From assembly GCA_946535455.1 (NCBI GenBank), contig CAMNDO010000025.1, positions 1 through 7,441 of the forward strand: a stretch of DNA of 7,441 nt, read 5' to 3'. The stretch is from an uncultured Caryophanales bacterium. GTDB taxonomy: Bacteria > Bacillota_I > Bacilli_A > RF39 > UBA660. Under the pieces are notes generated by a model. The model did no database searches, had not been told where the DNA came from, and was given only the letters and a program-made list of their open reading frames with translations. Shown here in pieces: positions 1 to 5,906 of the stretch (position 1 is its first letter; each line of letters opens with the position of its first letter). Both the position numbers and the translations under genes were made by a program.

Positions 1-445
1 TTGCATAGTTTGGATTATACGTTACACTTTTGATAAATGATGTTGTAGATTCATTCTTTAATAAGTTTTTATTGTAATAGTAATAATTTCCATTTTGTTT
101 CCAATCTGCTGTATTATCAAAATTAATAATCGCAATTCTTTCATTTAATGTTGGATCTATTAATGGTAAATCATTATTATTTTCATTCTTCCAACTTTCT
201 GTATAGGAAACTCTTACATTTTCACAGACATCTCCTGTATTTGTGGCAATGACTGTTTTAGATGTTTCATCTCCTGGTGTCCAATCATCTGGACTTTCAA
301 ACACCTCTTCTACTTTGGTTCCATATTTTGATGTTTTAAATATGTTTTCAAATGAATCTGTTGTTGTGTAATAGGCAAATGTTGCGGCAATTCCTAGTAA
401 TAGTACTAGTGCTAATATGACTTTTTTATTCTTTATCTTTTTCAT
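1..445 (-). CDS. BsaA/TasA-like SipW-dependent secreted matrix protein, N-terminal part (partial, runs off the left edge)
   Basis: I translated this by hand from the ATG at 445: an open frame of 148 codons with no stop before the window edge, so the C-terminus is missing. The start is set by a strong GAGGAGG ribosome binding site a few bases upstream (about 449-456). Residues 2-8 are basic, 9-21 hydrophobic, and the segment LLLGIAATFAYYT (15-27) is the SipW-cognate type of signal peptide, with likely cleavage near Ala24. The mature part contains a DDWTPGDETSKTV segment (54-66), a TNTGD turn (69-73), a RVSYTESW strand (77-84), and an IINFDNTADW...YYYYN...SFIKSV series (about 109-143). These resemble the BsaA family of SipW-dependent biofilm matrix proteins (TasA/camelysin relatives). 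In that family the product is exported and may assemble into surface fibres; that role is inferred here. A SipW-like ER-type peptidase would be expected to process it, and none lies in this window. Confidence 0.8.
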   Translation of the reverse strand, partial: MKKIKNKKVILALVLLLGIAATFAYYTTTDSFENIFKTSKYGTKVEEVFESPDDWTPGDETSKTVIATNTGDVCENVRVSYTESWKNENNNDLPLIDPTLNERIAIINFDNTADWKQNGNYYYYNKNLLKNESTTSFIKSVTYNPNYA

Positions 446-466
446 AAGTCCTCCTCTATTATCTTT

Positions 467-496
467 ATTATAAATCTTATTTTTCCATCAATACAA
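467..496 (-). promoter_or_regulatory. Candidate promoter for the BsaA-like gene
   Basis: On the minus strand a perfect TATAAT lies at 472-467, with TTGTAT at 496-491 as a weak -35 and an 18-nt spacer. It would give a leader of only about 15 nt before the ATG at 445, enough for the GAGGAGG site. The -35 is poor, and a second TATAAT at 513-508, next to a 24-bp palindrome, is an alternative. Confidence 0.4.
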
Positions 497-513
497 TAAA
501 ATGGAGTATTATA

Positions 514-537
514 TTTTTTCTTTACGTAAAGAAAAAA
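514..537. repeat. Perfect 24-bp palindrome (candidate operator)
   Basis: Two 12-base arms are exact reverse complements around a central ACGT; the core is CTTTACGTAAAG, flanked by six T and six A. It lies between the terminator of the FNT gene and the BsaA-like gene, directly upstream of a TATAAT (513-508, minus). Its symmetric form suits binding by a dimeric regulator. As an RNA hairpin it would have no U-tract on either strand, so it is a poor terminator by itself. It overlaps the 3' arm of the FNT terminator by three bases. Confidence 0.5.
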
Positions 538-554
538 GAAACTATTGTTTCTTT
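528..554 (-). terminator. Terminator after the FNT-family gene
   Basis: On the minus strand an 8-bp stem (AAAGAAAC at 554-547 pairing with GTTTCTTT at 542-535) closes a 4-nt loop and runs into a T-rich tract. The TAG stop of the upstream gene (544-542) falls in the loop and the first base of the 3' arm. The stem is AT-rich, so strength is uncertain. Confidence 0.6.
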
Positions 555-1156
555 CTTCTAAATATGGTTTTCTTAGTTTCTATTTGGACATCTCTACTAA
601 AGTACCAAATTGTTAAAGATCCGATAAAGTTTCCTAAAATACAGATGAAGATGGATAAGTGGAATGTTTGTGCTACTCCTAATGTAATGATATTTGCAAT
701 ACAGTGTTGGAATCCACAAAGAATAAACATTGGTACTCCTAATAAAATTCCAAATGGAGTTTCTTTTTTATATAAAAGGACTGCGATATACATAATCATT
801 CCACATAAAACCGATTTTAAGAAGAATGCTAGGGAAATATCCCATGTTGCGACTTTATCTTTCGCAACTTGTAAAATGGTAGGATCTGTTACAGAAAATA
901 ATAATCCGATTAAGTATCCTCCTATTAGATTAAATACTAAAATGAATAATAAATCGGTAATCTTCATTTTATTTTCAATGAAGAATCCACATTTTCCTGT
1001 AAATAAGTTTAAGTCCATATAACAAACTCCTAATAATCCTAATGAGAATAGGAATGGACCAATTGGATTTCCTATTTTTAATAATATAAAGTTTCCTAAT
1101 CCAATTAAAATGGATGCGGCAATACTTTTTCTGATTAACTGTTCTTTTGCTTTCAT
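542..1156 (-). CDS. Small formate/nitrite transporter (FNT) family membrane protein
   Basis: This 204-aa protein is almost entirely hydrophobic, with six predicted membrane segments (about 12-30, 33-50, 68-88, 107-128, 134-150, 168-186). FNT hallmarks are visible: LFTGK (51-55) matching the LFTG of the family, GFQHCIAN (148-155) matching GFEHSIAN with the pore histidine at His151, and LGNFIG (174-179) in the last segment. FNT proteins form pentameric inner-membrane channels for formate, nitrite, hydrosulfide or similar monovalent anions; which substrate applies here cannot be told. It is shorter than the usual 260-280 aa, mainly through short termini and loops, and all six segments remain, so I do not call it truncated. 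The start overlaps the stop of the preceding gene as ATGA and has an AAAGGAGG site, so translation is probably coupled. The tail is basic (FRRKKQ), fitting a cytoplasmic C-terminus. Confidence 0.8.
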   Translation of the reverse strand: MKAKEQLIRKSIAASILIGLGNFILLKIGNPIGPFLFSLGLLGVCYMDLNLFTGKCGFFIENKMKITDLLFILVFNLIGGYLIGLLFSVTDPTILQVAKDKVATWDISLAFFLKSVLCGMIMYIAVLLYKKETPFGILLGVPMFILCGFQHCIANIITLGVAQTFHLSIFICILGNFIGSLTIWYFSRDVQIETKKTIFRRKKQ

Positions 1157-2286
1157 TCTTTTTCCTCCTTTAATTCTGCAAATTTTTGTTTCATCGTTTC
1201 ACTATTTTTCGTTAATTTTTGAATCGTTAAGTCTTCCGCTTTATTATTGGCTAATCTTAAATTATTTTCACTACTTAACAAAGCATCTTTTGTTTTTTGT
1301 AAATGATCAATCGTTTTATCAATTTCATCAATTGCTTTTTTAAACTTTTCAGAAGCCAATCGATAATTTTTTCCAAATGATTCTTTAAAAGCATTCATAT
1401 TTTCTTCAAAATGAGAAATATCAATATTTTGTTCTTGTACTTTAATCAGTTCTTTTTTATAAGCCACTGTATTTTGTGCCATTCCTCGTATTAAAGTAAT
1501 GATTGGAATAAAAAATTGAGGTCTTATGACATACATCTTTGGATATTTATGAGACATATCCACAATTCCTGTATTGTAGTAATCATTGTCTAATTCTAAT
1601 AAAGAAACTAATACGGCATATTCACAATTTTTTTCTTTTCTGTCTTTATCTAATTCTTTTAAGAAATCTTCATTCTTATGTTTGGTTGCGGTTTGATCTG
1701 CTTCATTTTTCATCTCAAACATAATGGATACGGTTTCTACTCCTTCTTCATCAAAATCTTTAAAGATAAAGTCTCCTTTACTTCCTGTTTTCACATCATT
1801 ATCTTTTTCGAAATAAGCATTTTGGAATAATGGTCTTAATTTATTAAATTCATCACTACAATGTTGTTCTAGACTTTCTCCAATCATTTTTGTAGATTGT
1901 TTGGCTTTAAAGTCTTTATAATACTCAATTTGTTCTTTATAATTCTTTTCTTTGATTAATGTTTCTTTTTCTTGTAATTGTAGTTGATTATTTAATTGAT
2001 TGATTTCTTTTTCTTTTTCACTAACAGCTTTATGAATTTCTAATTCATTCTCAGTATCTTTACTCTTGATTTCACTTTTTAATGTTTGAATTTCTAATTC
2101 TTGTTTTTGAATCTTTTCTTGATATTTCTTTTCGATATCGGATACTGCTAATTGAACAGAGGTTTTTTCTTTTTCTTCTACTTCTTTATGAAATTCATGA
2201 TCTCTAATTTGTTTTACGATAGAGTTATAATCCATTTCATTAATGGTAAAGGCTGTGCCACATTTTGGACATTTTATTTCGTTCAT
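1153..2286 (-). CDS. DUF2130 domain-containing protein (coiled-coil, nuclease-like fold)
   Basis: This 377-aa protein of unknown function matches the DUF2130 (COG4487) family. It begins with a CPKCGT motif (6-11) that may be half of a zinc site. A long charged coiled coil follows (about 30-130). The conserved core is at about 136-270: GESLEQ (136-141), KGDFIF (170-175), FEMKN (190-194), [16 protein letters not shown] (201-216), YAVLVSLLE (223-231) and [10 protein letters not shown] (252-261). A second helical, coiled-coil region (about 276-377) ends the protein. Asp172 with Glu191-x-Lys193 has the spacing of a PD-(D/E)XK nuclease site, and the coiled-coil-plus-nuclease layout recalls RmuC. 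That is inference; no activity is established. It is the first gene of an operon, with its own promoter and tandem ribosome binding sites, and its TGA overlaps the ATG of the FNT gene. Confidence 0.85.
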   Translation of the reverse strand: MNEIKCPKCGTAFTINEMDYNSIVKQIRDHEFHKEVEEKEKTSVQLAVSDIEKKYQEKIQKQELEIQTLKSEIKSKDTENELEIHKAVSEKEKEINQLNNQLQLQEKETLIKEKNYKEQIEYYKDFKAKQSTKMIGESLEQHCSDEFNKLRPLFQNAYFEKDNDVKTGSKGDFIFKDFDEEGVETVSIMFEMKNEADQTATKHKNEDFLKELDKDRKEKNCEYAVLVSLLELDNDYYNTGIVDMSHKYPKMYVIRPQFFIPIITLIRGMAQNTVAYKKELIKVQEQNIDISHFEENMNAFKESFGKNYRLASEKFKKAIDEIDKTIDHLQKTKDALLSSENNLRLANNKAEDLTIQKLTKNSETMKQKFAELKEEKE

Positions 2287-2290
2287 AACT

Positions 2291-2304
2291 ACCTCCTACC
2301 TCCT
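2291..2304 (-). promoter_or_regulatory. Tandem duplicated Shine-Dalgarno sites of the DUF2130 gene
   Basis: The minus strand carries AGGAGGT twice in direct succession (2304-2298 and 2297-2291), four bases before the ATG at 2286. The proximal copy has ideal spacing and fixes the start. The distal copy lies where transcription is expected to begin from the TATAAT at 2311-2306. Confidence 0.85.
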
Positions 2305-2305
2305 C

Positions 2306-2334
2306 ATTATAACATAAGAAAAGAACACAGAAAA
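2306..2334 (-). promoter_or_regulatory. Extended -10 promoter of the DUF2130-FNT operon
   Basis: The minus strand reads TGTTATAAT at 2314-2306, a perfect -10 with the TGn extension. The -35 position, 17 nt upstream (2334-2329, TTTTCT), is poor and coincides with the loop of the nfnB terminator. The extended -10 probably compensates. The predicted leader is about a dozen bases. Confidence 0.65.
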
Positions 2335-2342
2335 GTGTTCTT
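2315..2342 (-). terminator. Terminator after nfnB
   Basis: On the minus strand AAGAACAC (2342-2335) pairs with GTGTTCTT (2328-2321) around a 6-nt loop, followed by TTCTTA. The 5' arm includes two bases of the nfnB TAA stop (2343-2341). The downstream T-tract is interrupted by one C. Confidence 0.65.
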
Positions 2343-3699
2343 ATGAAATTGCTTCTATGATTTCTTGTGCTGCTTTTTTTCCAGCTTCCATAGCTAGAAT
2401 CACAGTAGCTGCTCCTGTTACTGCATCTCCTCCTGCATATACGTTATCTAAAGATGTTTTATGGTCTTCTACTACAATTAATCCTCTATCACTTAATGCG
2501 ATATCACTTTCTTTTAATGCTTCATGGTTTGGATCGGTTCCAAGAGCCATGACAACCATATCACAATCTACAATATGTTCTGAACCTTCTTCTTTGGTAA
2601 CACTTCGTCTTCCATCGGCATCTTCTTCTCCTAGAATCATATTCACAACTTCCATTCCTGTGATATTGTTATTTTCATCGACTATGATTTTCGTAGGATT
2701 TTGTAATAAATCAAATACAATACCTTCTTCTTTGGCATGCTCTACTTCCATCTTTCTAGCGGGTAATTCTTCCTCACTTCTACGATATAAAATATGAGCA
2801 TCTAATCCTAATCGTTTTAAACTTCGAACCGCATCCATGGCAACATTCCCTCCACCGATGACATAGACTTTTTTCCCTAATTTCACTGGCGTTTTACTGG
2901 ATTTTTGGAATCCTCCCATTAGGTTAATTCTTGTTAAAATCTCATTCGCAGAAAATACACCATTCGCATCTTCTCCAGGAATACCCATGAATTTAGGAAG
3001 TCCTGCACCGGTCCCTAAGAATACAGCGTCATACTCTTCTTGTAATTCTTTTAAAGTAATCGCATTTCCAACGGGAACATCCGTTAAAATTCTCACACCT
3101 AGTTTTTCTAAACTTTCTACTTCCTTTTCCACAATACTTTGCGGAAGACGAAATTCTGGAATTCCATAGGTTAATACTCCACCTGCTTTGTGTAGCACTT
3201 CATAAATTGTTACATCATATCCTTTTTTCGCAAGTGTTCCTGCGCAAGTAAGTCCTGCTGGTCCACTTCCCACTACAGCAACTTTTTTTCCATTCTTTTC
3301 TTTTTTTATTGTGGAAATGAAGTTATTTTGATATGCTTGATCAGCAACATATCGCTCTAAAGATCCAATGGATATGGCATCTCCTTTTAGTCCTTTGATA
3401 CACATAGCTTCACATTGTTTTTCTTGTGGACAAACTCTTCCACATACAGCGGGTAGTGAAGAGGACTCTGAAATGACTTCATATGCTTTTTCAATATCTT
3501 CTGCTAAAATGGCTTTGATGAAGTTTGGAATCATAATACTTACAGGACACCCTTGTACACAACGAGGTTTTGGACATTGTAGGCATCTTGCGGATTCCTT
3601 TAAGGCTTCTTCTTTCGTATATCCTAGTTCTACTTCTTCAAAGTTTTGAACTCTTATCTTGGGATCTTGTACTTTTCCAATGACTTTTTCATCCTTCAT
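2341..3699 (-). CDS. nfnB: NfnB: large subunit of NADH-dependent reduced ferredoxin:NADP+ oxidoreductase (GltD-like)
   Basis: This 452-aa flavoprotein has the full layout of NfnB/SudA and glutamate synthase small-subunit relatives. The N-terminal helical iron-sulfur domain carries Cys39, 42, 47 and 51 (CLQCPKPRCVQGC), then Cys86, 90, 96 and 100 (CGRVCPQEKQCEAMC). An FAD-binding GSGPAG follows at 144-149, a GGVLTYGIPEFRLP segment at 173-186, a second nucleotide-binding VIGGGNVAMD at 280-289, YRRSEEELPAR (305-315; the Arg pair suits NADPH), and a closing YAGGDAVTGA (421-430). By comparison with dihydropyrimidine dehydrogenase and known Nfn structures, the clusters would be Cys39/42/47/100 and Cys51/90/96 with Glu115. 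NfnAB couples NADH and reduced ferredoxin to NADP+ reduction by flavin-based bifurcation, reversibly, in the cytoplasm. The start has an AGGAGG site inside the end of nfnA, and the genes overlap by 11 nt. A glutamate synthase role is unlikely because no large subunit is adjacent and an NfnA partner is. Confidence 0.88.
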   Translation of the reverse strand: MKDEKVIGKVQDPKIRVQNFEEVELGYTKEEALKESARCLQCPKPRCVQGCPVSIMIPNFIKAILAEDIEKAYEVISESSSLPAVCGRVCPQEKQCEAMCIKGLKGDAISIGSLERYVADQAYQNNFISTIKKEKNGKKVAVVGSGPAGLTCAGTLAKKGYDVTIYEVLHKAGGVLTYGIPEFRLPQSIVEKEVESLEKLGVRILTDVPVGNAITLKELQEEYDAVFLGTGAGLPKFMGIPGEDANGVFSANEILTRINLMGGFQKSSKTPVKLGKKVYVIGGGNVAMDAVRSLKRLGLDAHILYRRSEEELPARKMEVEHAKEEGIVFDLLQNPTKIIVDENNNITGMEVVNMILGEEDADGRRSVTKEEGSEHIVDCDMVVMALGTDPNHEALKESDIALSDRGLIVVEDHKTSLDNVYAGGDAVTGAATVILAMEAGKKAAQEIIEAIS

Positions 3700-4543
3700 A
3701 AGAAACCTCCTCTTGTAGAAGAGTTTTCATATCTTCCCATTTTTCTTTTTCTTCTTCTTTGTAAATATTTAATCTTTTTAGTGCTAGATCAAAATCAACC
3801 TTATGTCCATCAAACTCTGGCCCATCGATACATGCAAATTTTGGTTTTCCTTCTACTTCACAACGACAAGCACCACACATACCACTACCATCTACCATGA
3901 TTGGATTCATACTAACGATAGTTTTTACATTATGCTTTTTCGTAAGTTCCGAAACACTCTTCATCATAATAACAGGACCGATTGCGACTACTATATCGTA
4001 ATTTTTTATGTTTTTTTCTAATACATCGGTTACAAATCCTTTGGTTCCAAATGTACCATCATCAGTTGTGTAATACATTTGATGAGCTACTTCTTCTATT
4101 TTCTTTTGTATAATCAATTGATTGGCACTTCTGACTCCATAAATGACATCAATATCCATTCCTTGTTCTTTTAAATATTTTACTTGAGGATATACTGGAG
4201 CAATTCCCACTCCTCCTGCGATATAGCAAATTCTTTTTCCTTCATATTCGTTTGGATCTTTACAAATCTCATTTGGTTTTCCTAAAGGTCCCACTACTCC
4301 AAACAGTTCTTCTTTGACTTTCGATAATTCTTCTGTGGATGCTCCTACTATTTGATAAATCAAGTAAAGAAGTCCTTTTTCTTTATCATAATCATAAATC
4401 GTTAACGGAATTCTTTCACTATCTTCTTTTGCCATCACAATCACAAATTGTCCAGGAATGGCTTTTTGAATGGCCATAGGTGCTTCTACAATCATTTCAT
4501 AACAGTTCTTTACTAATTCTTTATTTTGGATTACTTTGAACAT
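3689..4543 (-). CDS. nfnA: NfnA: small subunit of NADH-dependent reduced ferredoxin:NADP+ oxidoreductase
   Basis: This 284-aa protein belongs to the ferredoxin-NADP+ reductase-like group with PyrK, SudB and NfnA. An FAD-binding barrel covers about 1-98, with the RIPLTIY motif (44-50). A Rossmann nucleotide-binding domain follows, with AGGVGIAPVYP (109-119) and YGVRSANQL (135-143). The C-terminal [2Fe-2S] region is MVDGSGMCGACRCEV (216-230) with FACIDGPEFDGH (236-247). Likely ligands are Cys223, Cys226, Cys238 and Asp218; an aspartate ligand is known from NfnA structures. The subunit binds NAD(H) and FAD and exchanges electrons with NfnB. The adjoining nfnB and the absence of pyrD argue against PyrK. 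Its start has an AAGGGGA site; it overlaps the upstream unknown gene by 23 nt and nfnB by 11 nt, so all three are probably translationally coupled. It ends in TGA. Confidence 0.88.
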   Translation of the reverse strand: MFKVIQNKELVKNCYEMIVEAPMAIQKAIPGQFVIVMAKEDSERIPLTIYDYDKEKGLLYLIYQIVGASTEELSKVKEELFGVVGPLGKPNEICKDPNEYEGKRICYIAGGVGIAPVYPQVKYLKEQGMDIDVIYGVRSANQLIIQKKIEEVAHQMYYTTDDGTFGTKGFVTDVLEKNIKNYDIVVAIGPVIMMKSVSELTKKHNVKTIVSMNPIMVDGSGMCGACRCEVEGKPKFACIDGPEFDGHKVDFDLALKRLNIYKEEEKEKWEDMKTLLQEEVSYEG

Positions 4544-5309
4544 TAGGATTCCCCTTCTTTCCTTTTATTCTTTCTATGAATTTAATAAAAATACTTTGAT
4601 CGATACTAAATGTGAAATAAAAAATTCCTAAAATAATATCCAATAAATCAAATGTTAAAATCATGAGTACACTGACAACTAATCCTAAGTATTTAGCCAT
4701 CTCTTTTTGGCTCATATAACAAAAGATAATAAAACCTAATAATCCAATTTGAGAAAAGGATAATAATACATCCATAGGATTATTGAGATGTAAGATTTCT
4801 TGTTTCGAAAATAAGATTACTTTAATGATAATTTCTAATACAAGAATGACTCCTGTTACCATAATGGCATTCTTACAAATCTTGGGATCTTTGATATCAT
4901 TTTTAAATTCTAATATATTTTCTGTTTGTATTTGACTATAATCTATCTTTTCTTCCGGGGACTTAGGTGGAACAAAAGAGGCAATCTCTTCATTCGATAT
5001 TTTTAAGATAGGTTCCCATTTTTGACCAGGATTTATTAATATTCCACAGTACACCTCTAAGGTTTCATTTTGTAGGGCTTGTCTAATATGTGGAGCAAAC
5101 ATCTTAGCAGAACGAATTACTTCTTCATCGTATTGAAAGGTAATTCCTTTAAAAAATACAATTTTATTTTCTATGACATATCCTCTTACAATACTTTCAT
5201 ATAATGCTGGATCTAATCCCAAAGAATCATACCATTCTTTATGATCCATGGTAGAGTTTTGTAAATATTGAATTTGATTATGAATAATCATAAATAATAC
5301 TCGGTTCAT
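4521..5309 (-). CDS. Unknown membrane protein, first gene of the nfnAB operon
   Basis: I do not recognise a named family for this 262-aa protein. Residues 1-135 look soluble. They include a STMDHKEWYDSLGLD segment (19-33), a VRGYVIENKIVFFKG strand pair (41-55), and a YCGILINPGQKWEPILKI segment (87-104), so this half looks like a folded domain and not a linker. Residues 147-236 hold three or four membrane segments (about 147-168, 183-200, 207-219, 221-236). The tail (244-262) is basic: ERIKGKKGNPNVQSNPK. There is no signal peptide, so the N-terminal domain is probably cytoplasmic. The start has AGGTGAT just upstream. The end overlaps nfnA by 23 nt and a promoter precedes it, so it is made together with NfnAB. 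A membrane-anchoring or regulatory link to NfnAB is only inferred from this; simple co-transcription of an unrelated protein is equally possible. Confidence 0.75.
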   Translation of the reverse strand: MNRVLFMIIHNQIQYLQNSTMDHKEWYDSLGLDPALYESIVRGYVIENKIVFFKGITFQYDEEVIRSAKMFAPHIRQALQNETLEVYCGILINPGQKWEPILKISNEEIASFVPPKSPEEKIDYSQIQTENILEFKNDIKDPKICKNAIMVTGVILVLEIIIKVILFSKQEILHLNNPMDVLLSFSQIGLLGFIIFCYMSQKEMAKYLGLVVSVLMILTFDLLDIILGIFYFTFSIDQSIFIKFIERIKGKKGNPNVQSNPK

Positions 5310-5326
5310 ATCATCACCTATTATTT

Positions 5327-5355
5327 ATTATACAACAAAAAAAGAAGAATGACTT
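5327..5355 (-). promoter_or_regulatory. Candidate promoter of the orf262-nfnA-nfnB operon
   Basis: A perfect TATAAT lies on the minus strand at 5332-5327, preceded directly by TTGTTG. The -35 position 17 nt upstream (5355-5350, AAGTCA) is poor and falls in the loop and arm of the lepB terminator. The predicted leader is about 11 nt and just holds the AGGTGAT site. Confidence 0.5.
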
Positions 5356-5363
5356 CTTCTTTT
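5336..5363 (-). terminator. Terminator after lepB
   Basis: On the minus strand AAAAGAAGAA (5363-5354) pairs perfectly with TTCTTCTTTT (5349-5340) around a GTCA loop. Seven T follow on from the CTTC of the 3' arm (5343-5337), overlapping its end. The lepB TAA (5367-5365) is one base before the stem. Confidence 0.8.
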
Positions 5364-5364
5364 C

Positions 5365-5877
5365 TTATTTCTTTGTTCCCAATCTGTTAAATGGAAAAAT
5401 CGTTAAACTCGTTTTTCCTAAAATTTCTTTTTCAGGAAAACTTCCAAATACACGACTATCCATAGAATTTTCTCGATTATCTCCTAATACAAAGTAAGAA
5501 TTCTTTTTCACTTTTACTGTAAAATCCTCTGTATTTCCTTTTCCATAATTCTCTTTGATTTTTTCTCCATTGACATATAATTCATTGTCTTTATACTCGA
5601 TTATTTCTCCAGGAAGACCAATGACTCTTTTGATTAAATACTCATTGTCTTCTTTGATGACTACAATATCAAATCGTTTGATATCTTCAAAACGGTATCC
5701 TACAATATTTAATATCATAATATCTCCATTATGAAGTGTATTCATCATACTTTGTCCTTTTACTCTAATAGGAGAAATGATAAATCTTTTGATTAAAATG
5801 ACTCCTATTAAGATCAAAATATAAGGAAGATATTCTTTTATCAGTTTTTTTATTCTTTCTTTATCCATAATACTCAT
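5365..5877 (-). CDS. lepB: Signal peptidase I (bacterial Ser/Lys type)
   Basis: This 170-aa enzyme cleaves signal peptides from proteins leaving through Sec/Tat. One membrane segment (about 16-32) anchors it, with the catalytic domain outside. Catalytic Ser43 sits in GQSMMNTL (41-48) and the general base Lys83 in YLIKRVIGLPG (80-90); the GDNRENSMDSR box (132-142) is also present. The usual Pro of SMxPTL is replaced by Asn46. The Ser/Lys dyad marks the bacterial type; a SipW-like ER type would have Ser/His. Following rplS is the common Firmicutes order. Starts are ATG at 5877 (MSIMDK) or ATG at 5868 (MDK); neither has an adjacent Shine-Dalgarno. The nearest good one, AGAGGA at 5913-5908, is separated from the start by a hairpin. 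I keep 5877, with moderate certainty. Confidence 0.92.
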   Translation of the reverse strand: MSIMDKERIKKLIKEYLPYILILIGVILIKRFIISPIRVKGQSMMNTLHNGDIMILNIVGYRFEDIKRFDIVVIKEDNEYLIKRVIGLPGEIIEYKDNELYVNGEKIKENYGKGNTEDFTVKVKKNSYFVLGDNRENSMDSRVFGSFPEKEILGKTSLTIFPFNRLGTKK

Positions 5878-5879
5878 AC

Positions 5880-5906
5880 AAAAAATAAGGCGTTGGCCTT
5901 ATTTTT
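5880..5906 (-). terminator. Hairpin over the rplS stop: terminator or attenuator before lepB
   Basis: On the minus strand AAAAATAAGGC (5906-5896) and GCCTTATTTTT (5891-5881) form a perfect 11-bp stem with a CAAC loop, ending in a run of six T (5885-5880). The rplS TAA (5901-5899) is inside the 5' arm. The lepB ATG follows three bases later. It looks like an intrinsic terminator, yet no promoter for lepB is visible beyond it, so partial read-through is likely. Confidence 0.75.

Noticed and set aside
501..1022. Plus-strand open frame of 173 codons
   Set aside because: It is antisense to the FNT gene, which has clear family motifs, membrane segments and a strong ribosome binding site. The plus frame is a shadow with no plausible domain.
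542..1156. FNT gene as a truncated pseudogene
   Set aside because: All six membrane segments and the family motifs are present, the start is well marked, and a terminator overlaps the stop.
1900..2180. Repetitive AT-rich stretch that looks like a simple repeat region
   Set aside because: It encodes the Glu/Lys/Gln-rich coiled coil of the DUF2130 protein; there is no regular DNA repeat unit, and no CRISPR-like spacing anywhere in the window.
2357..2797. Plus-strand open frame of 146 codons, and others at 2987-3169 and 3368-3649
   Set aside because: All are antisense to nfnB, whose protein matches its family end to end. Their low-complexity Ser/Thr-rich products are typical of reversed codons.
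1153..3691. Mycoplasma-type code with TGA as Trp
   Set aside because: The DUF2130 gene and nfnA end at TGA exactly where their families end and where the next gene starts, and Trp is encoded by TGG at the positions I checked.
2341..4543. Glutamate synthase (GltBD) or dihydroorotate dehydrogenase (PyrDK) assignment
   Set aside because: No GltB or PyrD is adjacent. The pairing and order of the two subunits, plus the Asp/Glu cluster ligands, favour NfnAB.
5365..5877. LepB as the dedicated SipW-type peptidase for the BsaA-like protein
   Set aside because: It has the bacterial Ser/Lys dyad, while SipW-type enzymes use Ser/His, and it sits in the housekeeping rplS context.
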